Shown here in pieces: positions 26,581 through 34,772 of a DNA stretch of 43,942 nt. Under the pieces are notes generated by a model that had not been told where the DNA came from, searched no databases, and saw nothing but the letters and a program-made list of their open reading frames with translations. Position numbers and translations under genes: made by a program. The DNA is taken from the NCBI GenBank assembly GCA_012517355.1, contig JAAYVD010000065.1, positions 1 to 43,942 on the forward strand, given 5' to 3'. This DNA is from Candidatus Rifleibacteriota bacterium (GTDB lineage: Bacteria; Muiribacteriota; Ozemobacteria; Ozemobacterales; Ozemobacteraceae). Numbering within the stretch: the stretch's first letter is position 1; each line of letters begins with the position of its first letter.

Positions 26581-26659
26581 CCGGGACCCTTGCCGCCGCG
26601 CGAAGACCTGGTCGCCGCGAATTCCGCGTCCGAGGACCTGCCGGTGGTTTCCCGCGCCC

Positions 26660-26688
26660 GGAATTCCGGGGACATGATACCGGATTCG
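26660..26688 (+). repeat. REP-like motif, copy 3
   Basis: GGAATTCCGGGGACATGATA then CCGGATTC, the classical form of the motif found beside REP-associated tyrosine transposases. Isolated here. Confidence 0.55.
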
Positions 26689-26793
26689 GAGACGGAAGGC
26701 CCGCGGCTCTTTCACCTGGCTGCACGGTCATGCTTGTCTGGCTCTTCACGGCAGGGGTGGCCGCCGGACCAGACGCCAGGGCAAGTTGGCCGG

Positions 26794-28432
26794 TCAGGAC
26801 CGGGCTCCTGATCCCTGGCCGGGGTGTCGGGGCGGGGAAATGAGGCCGGCCAGGCCTTGCAGCGGGATGGCCACCCAGGCGGGGCGGTTCTCGAGTTCGT
26901 AGATCAGTTCGTAGCAGGCCTTTTCGACGAGGAAGAAGCGGAACAGGGGATCGGTTGTGAGATCCGGCGCGGTGCCGTGACCGGTGCCGACCGGCACGAC
27001 GTCGGTCACACCCCTTTTCCGCCGCGGATGGCAGCGTGAAACCTCCGTTTCGCCCACCGCAAGGGTGCCGTCCGCGTACCCCCGAAGGAAACCGGCGACG
27101 GCGCGGTCCTGCCAGGCCCGCAGACGCGCCGCCGCGAGCGCCCTGTCCGCGGCCGGGGCTTCCTGGAGAATGGTCGCCACCGCATAATCGAAGGACCGCA
27201 CCATCCCCGCCACGTCGCGCAACGGCGAATGGAGGGCCCGACGCTCCGCGAGGGAACGGCCAGGTTCCCCCTCGAAATCGATGAGAACGGCGTCGTCCCC
27301 GCACACCAGGACCTGCCCGAGATGGAAATCCCCGTGATGGCGCGTTTTCCGTCCGGCACGGGCCAGGCCGGGAAGGGCCCGCGCCTGGGCCATGAGCGTG
27401 GGCGCCGCGGCGAGCACCTGGCGGGCCGCAGCCTTCCCCCCGGCGGGAAGACCGGCGAGCCTCCGCTCCAGGCAGGCCATGGCTTCCCCGATCTGCCGTT
27501 CGCCGGCGCCGGCCCAGGGTCGTGAACCACTCCATCCACCCAGGAGACACCGACTCCTGGCCCGGTCCCGCCACCACCTCGCGCCGCAGGCGGTCGAGGG
27601 TCCAGGTCCAACCGTCCCCGTCGTTGCGGACCAGCCGCTGCAGGATGGCGAGGGTGTCGGCCGCCGCTGCTCCCCGACGCACCTCGACGGCGCCCCCCGT
27701 GGCGACGAGGAAGGGAGGGGCTCCCGCGGCCGTCACCTGCCGGCCGATCTCCCATTCCGGGTTGATGCCGCCGGAATGGCGCCGGAAGACCTTGAGCATC
27801 CACTCCCCATCGACGATGACCGAGGTGTTGGACTGCTCGAGGGCGGGTCGCCGGATGTCGATGTCGCGGACGTCGCCGCGCCCGGGCAACGCCGTCAGGG
27901 CACTGGTGGCGCAACCCTGCCAGATGGCCGGCCCCGACCGGACGGCCGTCTGCCGGACCATCAACGAGACGAGGAAACGCAGGAACGCGTCCGACCCGCA
28001 GGCGTCGGCCAGTATCCAGGGCCCGTCGCGAGTGAGGAGCCGGCACAGCCCGAATCCCGGAAGAACCTCGCCAGGGTCGTGAACGAGCGCGAGAGGAAGG
28101 AAATACCCGTGCGGCCGTTCCCCGCCGGCAATCTCCAAGGAACCGTCAAGGATCGTGGATCCATCGGGCAACCCCACGATGCCGGTCGGCTGGAACCGAT
28201 ACGCGGCCGGGTCCGCCTCCTTGTCGCCGAACCAGCGCCGCCTGGGCAGCACCTGCGTCAGGACGTTCCGGGCCAGGCCGGCGCGCAGAAACCCGCGGAG
28301 GCTCTCCCAGTCGGCATGTTCGGGGGACAGCCGGAGACGGGGCAGGCGGATCTCCGGCAGCGGCGCAGCGGAGGTGACCGGAGAAGCCTGTCCGACCTCG
28401 TCGGGTCCGGCGGCGCGGATGGGCTTGGTCAT
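26794..28432 (-). pseudogene. Maltokinase-like protein gene, frameshifted, with a repeat inserted in frame
   Basis: The two halves lie in different frames that meet near 27510. The N-terminal half (ATG at 28432, GAGGAGAGCGTC upstream) carries the maltokinase/TreS-kinase lid (LPRRRWFGDKEADPAAYRF, VDGEWMLKVFRRHSGGINPE). The C-terminal half carries the kinase core HHGDFHLGQVLV, the DFEGEP metal motif, SPLRDVAGMVRSFDYA, and the closing block FFLVEKACYELIYELENRP. The family phosphorylates maltose to maltose-1-phosphate for GlgE glucan synthesis. A single-base change would restore it, so this may be sequencing error or decay. Between GYADGTLAVG and TDPLFRFFLVEK lies a segment of about 30 residues encoded by R1 repeat 26986-27069, absent from the family pattern. 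A TGGTAGAAT promoter element lies 40 nt upstream. Confidence 0.8.
26986..27069 (+). repeat. 85-bp dispersed repeat inside the kinase gene (R1-i)
   Basis: CCGACCGGCACGACGTCGG hairpin, GCCGCGGATGGC, GTGAAAC-CTCC-GTTTCGC and GCAAGGGTGCC. It lies antisense within the C-terminal kinase region and keeps that reading frame open. Confidence 0.75.
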
Positions 28433-28471
28433 GACGCTCTCCTCGGCTGGTGGCTTGTCGCCTTGCCCATC

Positions 28472-28480
28472 ATTCTACCA
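28472..28480 (-). promoter_or_regulatory. Extended -10 element of the maltokinase-like gene
   Basis: Minus strand TG-G-TAGAAT followed by G, identical to the ankyrin and PIN gene elements. Confidence 0.55.
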
Positions 28481-28746
28481 CCGGGTCGGCCGGCCCGGGA
28501 TGGCGCACTCCTCTCCTGTCGCTCCTCTCTCCGGCGCCCCTCTCGGCGGCCTGAATCGGGCTGCCGCGAAGGACTCCGCCAGAATCCGCAAGCGCCAGTG
28601 CATTTTCCCTATTCCGCACGGAAGCGGTTTCCCGATCCATTCAGGTCTGACTTCCTGAAGGAGGTCAGGTCTGCCGAAAGGCCAACCATCGGGAACGCCG
28701 CGGATGTATGAGGGAGAATGGCTGCCGGCGATTCAGGAACTCCCAC

Positions 28747-28840
28747 GATGGGCTCTGGAGCAGTTTTTCGGGCAACTTCGGCCTGACTTGTTGCTGCGGC
28801 AGATGCCTGCGGAAATCCTTGTTCATCGGAAAAACCTCGG
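28747..28840 (-). repeat. 94-bp dispersed repeat R2, copy 2 (inverted)
   Basis: Reverse complement of 7893-7986 with about 80% identity by eye. The match weakens after the GAGCCCAT block, though a GCGTTCCC...GATG end recurs about 60 bp further in both. Confidence 0.75.
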
Positions 28841-28946
28841 ATCGATGGGCGGGAATTCCAGCCGGCGATCCGCCTGGCTTGCCAGGCGGAAGGGACCGGG
28901 TTACCCTGGATCAGAGGGGCACACCACGCCGAGGAGGGAAAACGCC

Positions 28947-29171
28947 ATGGATGCGGCCGCCTTCGCGCAGGAGTTCCGGCAGTTGATCGAGGCCTACCGC
29001 GAACGGTGCCTGTGGTTCTGCCCCGGCGACTGTTGCCCCACCGACCGGGAGGCCCGCCTCCGGATCCTCGACGCCATCGAACGCTACGGGGACCGGGAAG
29101 CCTTCCGACAAACCAGGAGACTGCGACGATGGCTCTTACAGAATTCCAGCGCACCGTCTGCCGGCTCCTAG
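28947..29171 (+). CDS. Small partner protein of AbiEii-type nucleotidyltransferase (putative antitoxin)
   Basis: 74 residues; ATG at 28947 after GAGGAGGGAAAACGCC. The protein is helical with the pattern YRERCLWFCPGD, then LRILDAIERYGDREAFRQTR and LRRWLLQ. I recall small proteins of this pattern directly upstream of nucleotidyltransferase toxin genes. It overlaps the next gene by 43 bases, implying translational coupling. No HTH is obvious, so neutralisation by binding, or an unrelated accessory role, are both open. Confidence 0.7.
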   Translation: MDAAAFAQEFRQLIEAYRERCLWFCPGDCCPTDREARLRILDAIERYGDREAFRQTRRLRRWLLQNSSAPSAGS

Positions 29172-29941
29172 CCGGGCGGCGGCGGGAGACGGGCGAAAGC
29201 TACGTGGCCGGCGGGGCCGCGCTGAACCTCGTCCTGGGCGCCCCCCGCGTGTCGCGCGACATCGACCTGTTCCACGACACCCTCGCCGCGCTCCGCGCGA
29301 GTTGGCAGGCTGACCGGGAAACCCTCATGGCAGCTGGTTTCCAGGTCGACGTGGTGCGGGACGCCCCCACCTTCGTCGAGGTGGTCGCCCGGCGCGCGAA
29401 CGACCAGGTGTTGATCCAGTGGCTCCGGGAGAGCGCCTTCCGCTTCTTCCCGCTCCTGGCCGACGAGACCCTTGGCCTGGTCCTGCATCCATTCGACCTG
29501 GTGACCAACAAGGTGCTGGCCATGGCCGGCCGCCTGGAACCCCGCGACTGGATCGACCTGATGACCGGGTGCCGCTCCGTCCAGCCCCTGGGCTACCTCG
29601 TCTGGGCGGCCTGCGGCAAGGACCCCGGCTACAATCCGGTGTCCCTGCTGCAGGAGATCAAGCGCTCCTCACGATACAGCCAACCCGAACTGGACACCCT
29701 GGACTTTGCCGGCTCCCGGCCCGACGCGCGCGCGCTGGGAGTGGAATGGCACCGCTGGCTTCACGAAGCCCAGCAGGTCGTGGACCTCCTTCCCGAGGAC
29801 TCCCTGGGAACCGCCGTCTGTCGCGCCGACGGCACTCTCCTCACCGCCCCCCCCACCGATCTCGCGGCCCTCCTGGCCAGTGGCGGGGTGGGCTTCCACC
29901 AGGGTTCGATCCGCGGCGCCTGGCCCACCATCACCGCCTGA
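29129..29941 (+). CDS. AbiEii/AbiGii-type nucleotidyltransferase (putative toxin)
   Basis: 270 residues from ATG 29129 (CCAGGAGACTGCGACG upstream). The pol-beta-like nucleotidyltransferase signature is clear: YVAGGAALNLVLGAPRVSRD, with the Gly-Gly motif, and the metal-binding DID in SRDIDLF. LHPFDLVTNKVLAMAGRLEPRDWIDLM matches the following family block with the conserved Lys and Asp-Trp-x-Asp. Members act as toxins that add nucleotides to tRNA or as abortive-infection factors. Together with the overlapping 74-residue gene it forms a bicistronic module. The C-terminal 80 residues are less conserved. Confidence 0.85.
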   Translation: MALTEFQRTVCRLLAGRRRETGESYVAGGAALNLVLGAPRVSRDIDLFHDTLAALRASWQADRETLMAAGFQVDVVRDAPTFVEVVARRANDQVLIQWLRESAFRFFPLLADETLGLVLHPFDLVTNKVLAMAGRLEPRDWIDLMTGCRSVQPLGYLVWAACGKDPGYNPVSLLQEIKRSSRYSQPELDTLDFAGSRPDARALGVEWHRWLHEAQQVVDLLPEDSLGTAVCRADGTLLTAPPTDLAALLASGGVGFHQGSIRGAWPTITA

Positions 29942-30252
29942 CCCGCCCTTCCCCACCACCGACTTCTCCAGGCGGAACAGGCATGGACAAACCGGGCGGG
30001 CCAGGATATCCTCGATCCGGGAACGGTGGAAGGCGGCGCCTGTCCAGGCCGGCCGGAGGGCGGATGCGGTCCCCGACCCGATACAGGGAGCGGCGCGCCA
30101 CGCGTGGAGGGCCCGGGCCCCGGGGCCGACCGACACGATGTCGGAAGTGCCCCTTTGCCGCCTCGGAGGGTGGCGCGAAACCCCAGTTTCGCGCCTCGCA
30201 AAGGGGCCGTCCAACCGGGGCGGAAGAGTTTCTCAGACCAGGGAGGGAAGGC
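29942..30252. other. Intergenic region with one R1 repeat
   Basis: 311 bp between the nucleotidyltransferase and STAS genes. The repeat at 30126-30209 sits about 45 bp upstream of the STAS start, probably in its leader. No gene seen. Confidence 0.5.
30126..30209 (+). repeat. 85-bp dispersed repeat (R1-j), best preserved copy
   Basis: CCGACCGACACGATGTCGG hairpin; GCCCCTTTGC pairs with GCAAAGGGGC at the end; the inner stem is GCGCGAAAC-CCCA-GTTTCGCGC. Confidence 0.85.
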
Positions 30253-30633
30253 ATGGATTCCTACCAGATCACCAGCCGGATCGTCGACCAGATCGTCGTG
30301 TTCTCGGTCAGAGGCTATTTCTCCTCCGACGCAGGCAACGAGATCTACGACGCGCTCGACGGGTTGCATGCCAAGGGCATCCGCGTCTTCGTCCTCGATT
30401 TCGCCGACTGCCAGATGTTCAACAGCACGGGGGTCGCCGTCCTGCTGGACATCAGCGGCAAGGTCCGCGAAGAGTGGCATGCCGAGCTGTTTTTTGACGG
30501 GCTGAACGAGATCTGCTTCCAGACCCTGCGCATGACGGGCCTGATGACCAACGCCGACCGCACGCTGTTCCGGCAGAAATTCCCGAACCTGGGCAAATCC
30601 GCCCCCCCCAAGCCCTTCAAGCTCCGCCCCTGA
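30253..30633 (+). CDS. STAS domain anti-anti-sigma factor-like protein
   Basis: 126 residues. STAS fold: IVVFSVRGYFSSDAGNEIYD, VFVLDFADCQMFNSTGVAVL with the phosphorylatable Ser in the NSTG loop (about residue 58, one position before Thr-Gly), then ISGKVREEW and FDGLNEICFQTLRMTGL. Such proteins are phosphorylated by HATPase_c kinases and dephosphorylated by SpoIIE/PP2C phosphatases in partner-switching systems. The SpoIIE-related genes elsewhere in the window make that plausible, but no partner is adjacent. ATG after GGGAGGGAAGGC. The C-terminus is a Lys/Pro-rich tail. Confidence 0.88.
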   Translation: MDSYQITSRIVDQIVVFSVRGYFSSDAGNEIYDALDGLHAKGIRVFVLDFADCQMFNSTGVAVLLDISGKVREEWHAELFFDGLNEICFQTLRMTGLMTNADRTLFRQKFPNLGKSAPPKPFKLRP

Positions 30634-30644
30634 AAGGCAAGTCA

Positions 30645-30653
30645 TGCTATCAT
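30645..30653 (+). promoter_or_regulatory. Extended -10 element
   Basis: TG-C-TATCAT; transcription would start near 30660, four bases before the ATG at 30664, with no ribosome site in between. Confidence 0.45.
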
Positions 30654-30663
30654 GGCCCCCGTC

Positions 30664-31191
30664 ATGATGAACATTCTCCCCCAACCGCTGCCGAATGCCC
30701 TGTTCCCGCCGCGGGCCTGGCTCGCTGCGGTGCTGGCCGGCCTGGCCATGATCCTAGGCCCGTCGCTGGAACCCGGCCTGCTGGCCCAAGACCTCACGAG
30801 GCCCGGCGCCCCGAGGATGACCGAGGGAGCCAGACCGCAGAGCCCCACCCCGGCCCGGCCGCCGGCCGCCAGACCGGAACGCTCCCTGGTCGCAGGGACC
30901 ATCTCCGAGGTCCTGTTGTCCGGGCCGGAGGCCGAGCCCGACGTCGTCGGCGTGATCGGCATCACCACCACCGACGGTGAGTCGTTCTCCTTCCAGGTGC
31001 ACCCGTACACGCTCATCCTGGTGCGTACGCCCGAAAGCCTGATCTATGTGGCGCGCCTCGACCAGCTCAAACCGGGCTGGCCGTGCCAGGTCGCCTGGGA
31101 TCTGCCCCCCGACGACGACCCGCCCCCCGACAAGCCGGGAACCGCCTTCCCGGTGGCCGACCATCTCCTGGTCGACGTCCCCCGCCCCTGA
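30664..31191 (+). CDS. Secreted or membrane-anchored protein of unknown function
   Basis: 175 residues from the ATG at 30664; an upstream in-frame ATG at 30652 overlaps the promoter element and is rejected. A hydrophobic segment (WLAAVLAGLAMILGPSLE) is probably a signal peptide or anchor. A Pro/Arg-rich linker follows, then a small beta-rich domain (VVGVIGITTTDGESFSFQVH, YTLILVRTPESLIYVARLDQ) reminiscent of an OB or Sm-like barrel. An acidic Pro loop (PPDDDPPPDKPG) precedes the end. No family recognised. The next gene begins about 50 bp further and is probably co-transcribed. Confidence 0.7.
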   Translation: MMNILPQPLPNALFPPRAWLAAVLAGLAMILGPSLEPGLLAQDLTRPGAPRMTEGARPQSPTPARPPAARPERSLVAGTISEVLLSGPEAEPDVVGVIGITTTDGESFSFQVHPYTLILVRTPESLIYVARLDQLKPGWPCQVAWDLPPDDDPPPDKPGTAFPVADHLLVDVPRP

Positions 31192-31242
31192 ACCGTGGCC
31201 GGCGACTTGGCCCCGGGATCGCCCCACCCCAGGAGGACCGCC

Positions 31243-31593
31243 GTGGGAACCCTGCTCGCCACCTGCGCTGCCAACATCGTCGTCGTCTACCTCGCCGCTT
31301 TCTTCGCCTCCTCCGGGGAGGCGGGGCGGAACCCCCAGAAGGCCATCGTCATCGGCCTGGTCGGCGGCCTGCTCTACGCCCTGCCGGTGCTGCTGACCAC
31401 GGCGCCCCGCGGCCCGCAAGGCGCCCCCACCTCCGCCGATTGGGCGGCCTGGACGGGAATGGGACTGAGCTTCGTCTGGTACATAGCAACTTTTTTACGT
31501 TTGTACCAGTTTACTTCCTGGCAGGTGGTCGCCGCCCTCGTCGGCATGCGCATCGCCAGCCGGGTCGTGGCCGGCCTGGTCAAGGGCCCCTGA
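31243..31593 (+). CDS. Small membrane protein
   Basis: 116 residues from the GTG at 31243, chosen because CAGGAGGACCGCC precedes it; an upstream GTG at 31195 has no site. Hydrophobic segments: TLLATCAANIVVVYLAAFFA, IVIGLVGGLLYALPVLL, WTGMGLSFVWYIATFLRLY, and a weaker one near the end (VAALVGMRIASRVVAGL). No family recognised. Follows the secreted-protein gene in the same direction. Confidence 0.7.
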   Translation: MGTLLATCAANIVVVYLAAFFASSGEAGRNPQKAIVIGLVGGLLYALPVLLTTAPRGPQGAPTSADWAAWTGMGLSFVWYIATFLRLYQFTSWQVVAALVGMRIASRVVAGLVKGP

Positions 31594-31633
31594 CCCCTCC
31601 CCTCCGGGAGCCCGGGGCGAGTGTTTCGGGAAT

Positions 31634-31715
31634 CCGACCGACAGGATGCCGGAAGAGCTTCCCCCTTGGCCGTCACAGATGGCGGCGCGAGACGGGCGTG
31701 GCACACCACACGCCG
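31634..31715 (+). repeat. 85-bp dispersed repeat (R1-k)
   Basis: CCGACCGACAGGATGCCGG, CCCCTTGGCCGTCA, GGCGGCGCGAGACGGGCGTG; the right arm is decayed. Lies between the membrane protein gene and the mod operon. Confidence 0.65.
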
Positions 31716-31792
31716 TGGCCGGCAAAGAACTTTGCCGATCTCCGTCGGCCGGCGGCGGTTGCCGCCTGGCACGGCCTTCCCGGGAAAATCAG

Positions 31793-31822
31793 ATGACAAA
31801 ATGGGGGAAAGTAGTCTAGAAT
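31793..31822 (+). promoter_or_regulatory. Promoter of the molybdate/tungstate operon
   Basis: ATGACA (31793-31798; five of six to TTGACA), 18-bp spacer, TAGAAT (31817-31822). No ModE-type operator palindrome was recognised. Confidence 0.5.
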
Positions 31823-31875
31823 TGTCCTGAGGGTTCGGCAGAATCCGTCCGTAAGATCCCTCACAGGAGAATCCC

Positions 31876-32766
31876 ATGATCACGAGCACGGTGTCCCGCC
31901 CCCCCCGGCCCTTCTTCCTTCTGCTGGCCCTGGTCCTGGCGACCTCCCTCGGGCCGTCCGCCTGCGCCGGGGAACGCCTCCTGTTCATGTGCGGCGCCGC
32001 CGCCGCCCCGGTGGCCGATCTTCTGGCCCAGGGGTTCGAGGCCAAGACCGGGGTCAAGGTCGATGTCAACACCGGCGGCTCGGGCATGCTGTTGTCCCAG
32101 ATCAAGCTGGCCAAACAGGGGGACGTGTATTTCCCAGGCTCCATCGACTTCATCGAACAGGCGAAGAAGGAAGGGGTCATCGATCCCACCACCATCACCC
32201 CCATCGTCTACCTCGTGCCGGCCATCAACGTGCAGCGGGGCAACCCGCACGGCATCCGATCACTGAAGGACCTGTGCCGTCCGGGCCTGAAGGTCGCCAT
32301 CGCCAACCCCGAAACCGTCTGCCTGGGCGTCTTCGCCACCGAGCTGATCGACAAACTGTTCACCCCGGACGAGAAACGGGCCTTCCGCGCCAACCTGGTC
32401 ACCTACACGGAAAGTTGCGAAAAGACGGCCAACGTGATCAGTCTGAAGGCGGCCGACGCCGTCCTGGGCTGGAGCGTCTTCGAACACTGGAACCCCGCCC
32501 TCATCGAGACGGTGAAACTCCCTCCGGCCGAAGTGATCCGCCTCAGCTACCTGGCGGTGGCCGTGACCCGGTATGCGACGAACCCCGATCTGGCACGCCG
32601 GTTCATCGAGTACATGCACTCGGAAGAAGGGCTGGCCCACTTCAGGAAATTCCAGTATTTCACCACGCCCGCCCAGGCCCTGGAGTTCCTCGGCGCCGAC
32701 CGGCCGGTGGGCGGCGAGCCCTACCAGGTTCCCGCCGACTGGTTGAACCCCACGGCCCAACCATGA
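31876..32766 (+). CDS. modA: Molybdate/tungstate ABC transporter substrate-binding protein
   Basis: 296 residues. Signal sequence (LLLALVLATSLGPSACA) followed by the periplasmic oxyanion-binding fold: RLLFMCGAAAAPVADLLAQG, then VNTGGSGMLLSQIKLAKQGD (the anion-contacting Ser and Gly of ModA/WtpA proteins), GDVYFPGSIDFIEQAKKEG and KVAIANPETVCLGVFATELI. It delivers molybdate or tungstate to the ModBC channel. RBS AGGAG before ATG 31876. Its stop overlaps the ATG of the permease gene in ATGA. Residues do not let me choose between Mo and W. Confidence 0.88.
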   Translation: MITSTVSRPPRPFFLLLALVLATSLGPSACAGERLLFMCGAAAAPVADLLAQGFEAKTGVKVDVNTGGSGMLLSQIKLAKQGDVYFPGSIDFIEQAKKEGVIDPTTITPIVYLVPAINVQRGNPHGIRSLKDLCRPGLKVAIANPETVCLGVFATELIDKLFTPDEKRAFRANLVTYTESCEKTANVISLKAADAVLGWSVFEHWNPALIETVKLPPAEVIRLSYLAVAVTRYATNPDLARRFIEYMHSEEGLAHFRKFQYFTTPAQALEFLGADRPVGGEPYQVPADWLNPTAQP

Positions 32767-33542
32767 ACAACGGCTTCCGGCGGCTGACGATCCTGGCCGC
32801 CTGGTCGATCTTTTTGGTGTTCGGCCTGCTCGTGGCGAGCCTGGCCGGGTTCACCACCCTGCCCCGGGTCCTGGCCATCGCCCTGTCCCCGCGGGTCCTG
32901 TACTCGGTCAAATTGAGCGTGGGGGCGGCCTGCCTGGCGACCCTGCTGTCCCTCGCCTTCGCCGTCCCCGCCGGCTATGCCCTGTCCCGGTTCGAATTCG
33001 CCGGCAAGAAGGCCGTCGACCTCATCCTGGAACTGCCGATGGTGGTCACCCCGGTGGCCCTGGGCGCCCTGTTGCTCGTCTTCTTCAACACCCGGATCGG
33101 CGCCTTCATCCAGCAGGACCGCCTCGCCTTCGTCTTCGCCTTTCCCGGCATCGTCCTCGCCCAGTTCGTCACGACCGTCGGCATCGCCACCCGCATGGTG
33201 AAGACCACCTTCGACGAGATCCCCTCCCGCTTCGAAGGGGTGGCCTGCACCCTCGGCGCCACCCCCGCCCAGGCCTTCCGGACCGTCGCCCTGCCCATGG
33301 CGAAGCCGGGAATCCTGGCCGCCGCCGTCCTCACCTTCGCCAAGTGCATCGGCGAATTCGGGGCAACCATCATGGTCGCCGGCTCCATGCCGATGAAGAC
33401 CGAAACCCTGCCGATCTCGATCTTCATGCGCCTGTCAGGGGCCGACATCGAGGGAATGGTCGTCCTCATCCTGATCCTGCTCACCGTCGGGATGTCATCC
33501 CTGCTGGTCGTGAAGACGCTCGGACGCTCCACCCATGATTGA
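32763..33542 (+). CDS. modB: Molybdate/tungstate ABC transporter permease
   Basis: 259 residues with six predicted membrane segments. The cytoplasmic EAA loop that docks the ATPase is present as GVACTLGATPAQAFRTVALP, followed by the typical KPGILAAAVLTFAKCIGEFG, where the E-F-G ending is characteristic of ModB-type permeases. The start overlaps the end of modA by four bases, and its end overlaps the ATPase gene by eight. Inner membrane. Confidence 0.9.
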   Translation: MNNGFRRLTILAAWSIFLVFGLLVASLAGFTTLPRVLAIALSPRVLYSVKLSVGAACLATLLSLAFAVPAGYALSRFEFAGKKAVDLILELPMVVTPVALGALLLVFFNTRIGAFIQQDRLAFVFAFPGIVLAQFVTTVGIATRMVKTTFDEIPSRFEGVACTLGATPAQAFRTVALPMAKPGILAAAVLTFAKCIGEFGATIMVAGSMPMKTETLPISIFMRLSGADIEGMVVLILILLTVGMSSLLVVKTLGRSTHD

Positions 33543-34635
33543 ACTCCGCTCGCTGGGCGCCACGGCGGGCCGGTTCCGCCTGGACGGGGTCAGCTTCACC
33601 ATCGGGGCCGGCGACTGCCACGTCATCGTGGGGCCCACCGGGGCCGGCAAGACCTTCCTGCTCGAAACCATCGTCGGCCTGCGCCAACCCGACACCGGCA
33701 CCATCCTGATCGACGGCGCCGACGTCGCCGGGGTCCCCCCGAACGGGCGGGGCGTCTCCTACGTGCCCCAGGACACCTGCCTGTTCCCCACCCTGACCGT
33801 CCGCCAGAACATCCGCTACGGCATCGACATCCGGGGAACCGGCGGGCCCGATGCCGAGAAGCTGATCGGTCACCTGGTCGAATTCCTCCGCATCGGCGAC
33901 CTTCTCGACCGGTATCCCCGACACCTGAGCGGCGGCGAGCGCCAGCGGGTGGCGCTGGCCCGCGCCCTCGCCCCGCGACCCGCTCTCCTCGCGCTCGACG
34001 AGCCCTTCTCGGCGATCGACCACTCCCTCCGGGAGGAGATCCGCCGGATGATCAAAAGCCTCCTGGAGGAGTTCCGCACCACCACCCTGATCGTGACGCA
34101 CGACCTCGACGAGGCCTTCTTCCTCGGCAGCACCGTCTCCCTCCTCATGGACGGCCGGATCATCCAGTCCGGCCCGCGCGAGGAGATGTACTACCATCCC
34201 AAGACCCTTCCAGCGGCCACCTTCCTGGGAATCAAGAACCTGTTCCCCGGCCGGGTGGAAGCCCTCGGGCAGGAAGAGATCACCGTCACCAGCGCTGAAC
34301 TGGGCCTGACGATCACCGTCCCCTGCCGGTGCGCCCGCAAACGGTTCGCCCCGCAGCAACCGGTCCGCTTCGGCATCCGCTCGGAGGCCGTCTACGTCCT
34401 CCGGCACCACGTGAACCCCGACGAGAAACACTGCGTCATCCAGACCGTGGTCCGGAAGATGTACCTCCGGGGAAGATTCCACACGATCCTGGTCGAGACC
34501 GACACCCCGACCCGGCTGGAGGTCGAGATCGACATCCACGACACCGCCGCCAGGAAGATCGGCATCACCGAGGGGGCCAGGCTGCCCATCAACCTGAACC
34601 CGAAGCACATCTTCCTGCTCGCCGAGGCATCGTAG
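33535..34635 (+). CDS. modC: Molybdate/tungstate ABC transporter ATPase
   Basis: 366 residues. Walker A GPTGAGKT (about 34-41), Q-loop YVPQDTCLFP, ABC signature LSGGERQRVALARALA, Walker B LLALDEPFSAID and the switch His in VTHDLDEA. The C-terminal 130 residues, after FLGIKNLFPGR, form a regulatory barrel (TOBE/MOP-like: TLPAATFLG, then VVRKMYLRGRFHTILVET) that may bind oxyanion for feedback. Last gene of the mod operon; start overlaps modB by eight bases. Confidence 0.9.
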   Translation: MIELRSLGATAGRFRLDGVSFTIGAGDCHVIVGPTGAGKTFLLETIVGLRQPDTGTILIDGADVAGVPPNGRGVSYVPQDTCLFPTLTVRQNIRYGIDIRGTGGPDAEKLIGHLVEFLRIGDLLDRYPRHLSGGERQRVALARALAPRPALLALDEPFSAIDHSLREEIRRMIKSLLEEFRTTTLIVTHDLDEAFFLGSTVSLLMDGRIIQSGPREEMYYHPKTLPAATFLGIKNLFPGRVEALGQEEITVTSAELGLTITVPCRCARKRFAPQQPVRFGIRSEAVYVLRHHVNPDEKHCVIQTVVRKMYLRGRFHTILVETDTPTRLEVEIDIHDTAARKIGITEGARLPINLNPKHIFLLAEAS

Positions 34636-34772
34636 GTCTTTGGCACAGAGGCGTTTCCTGCCTGGCCGATGGGATGGGCGCCCCACACCGGAAGCCGGAG
34701 CGGATGTTTCGGCCGCTGATGCAGGCGGATCCCCGCTGATACCCACCCGCCCTCATCCGCCTCCAAAAGCGT

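Larger units (their letters stand above)
28433..28946. other. Intergenic region with repeat R2 copy 2
   Basis: 514 bp containing the promoter element of the maltokinase (28472-28480), the inverted copy of R2 (28747-28840) and, near 28904, a TACCCT that may be the -10 of the downstream pair. No gene supported. Confidence 0.5.

Noticed and set aside
31594-31875. Molybdenum cofactor riboswitch before modA
   Set aside because: No conserved multi-stem core recognisable; the stretch is explained by an R1 copy and a promoter.
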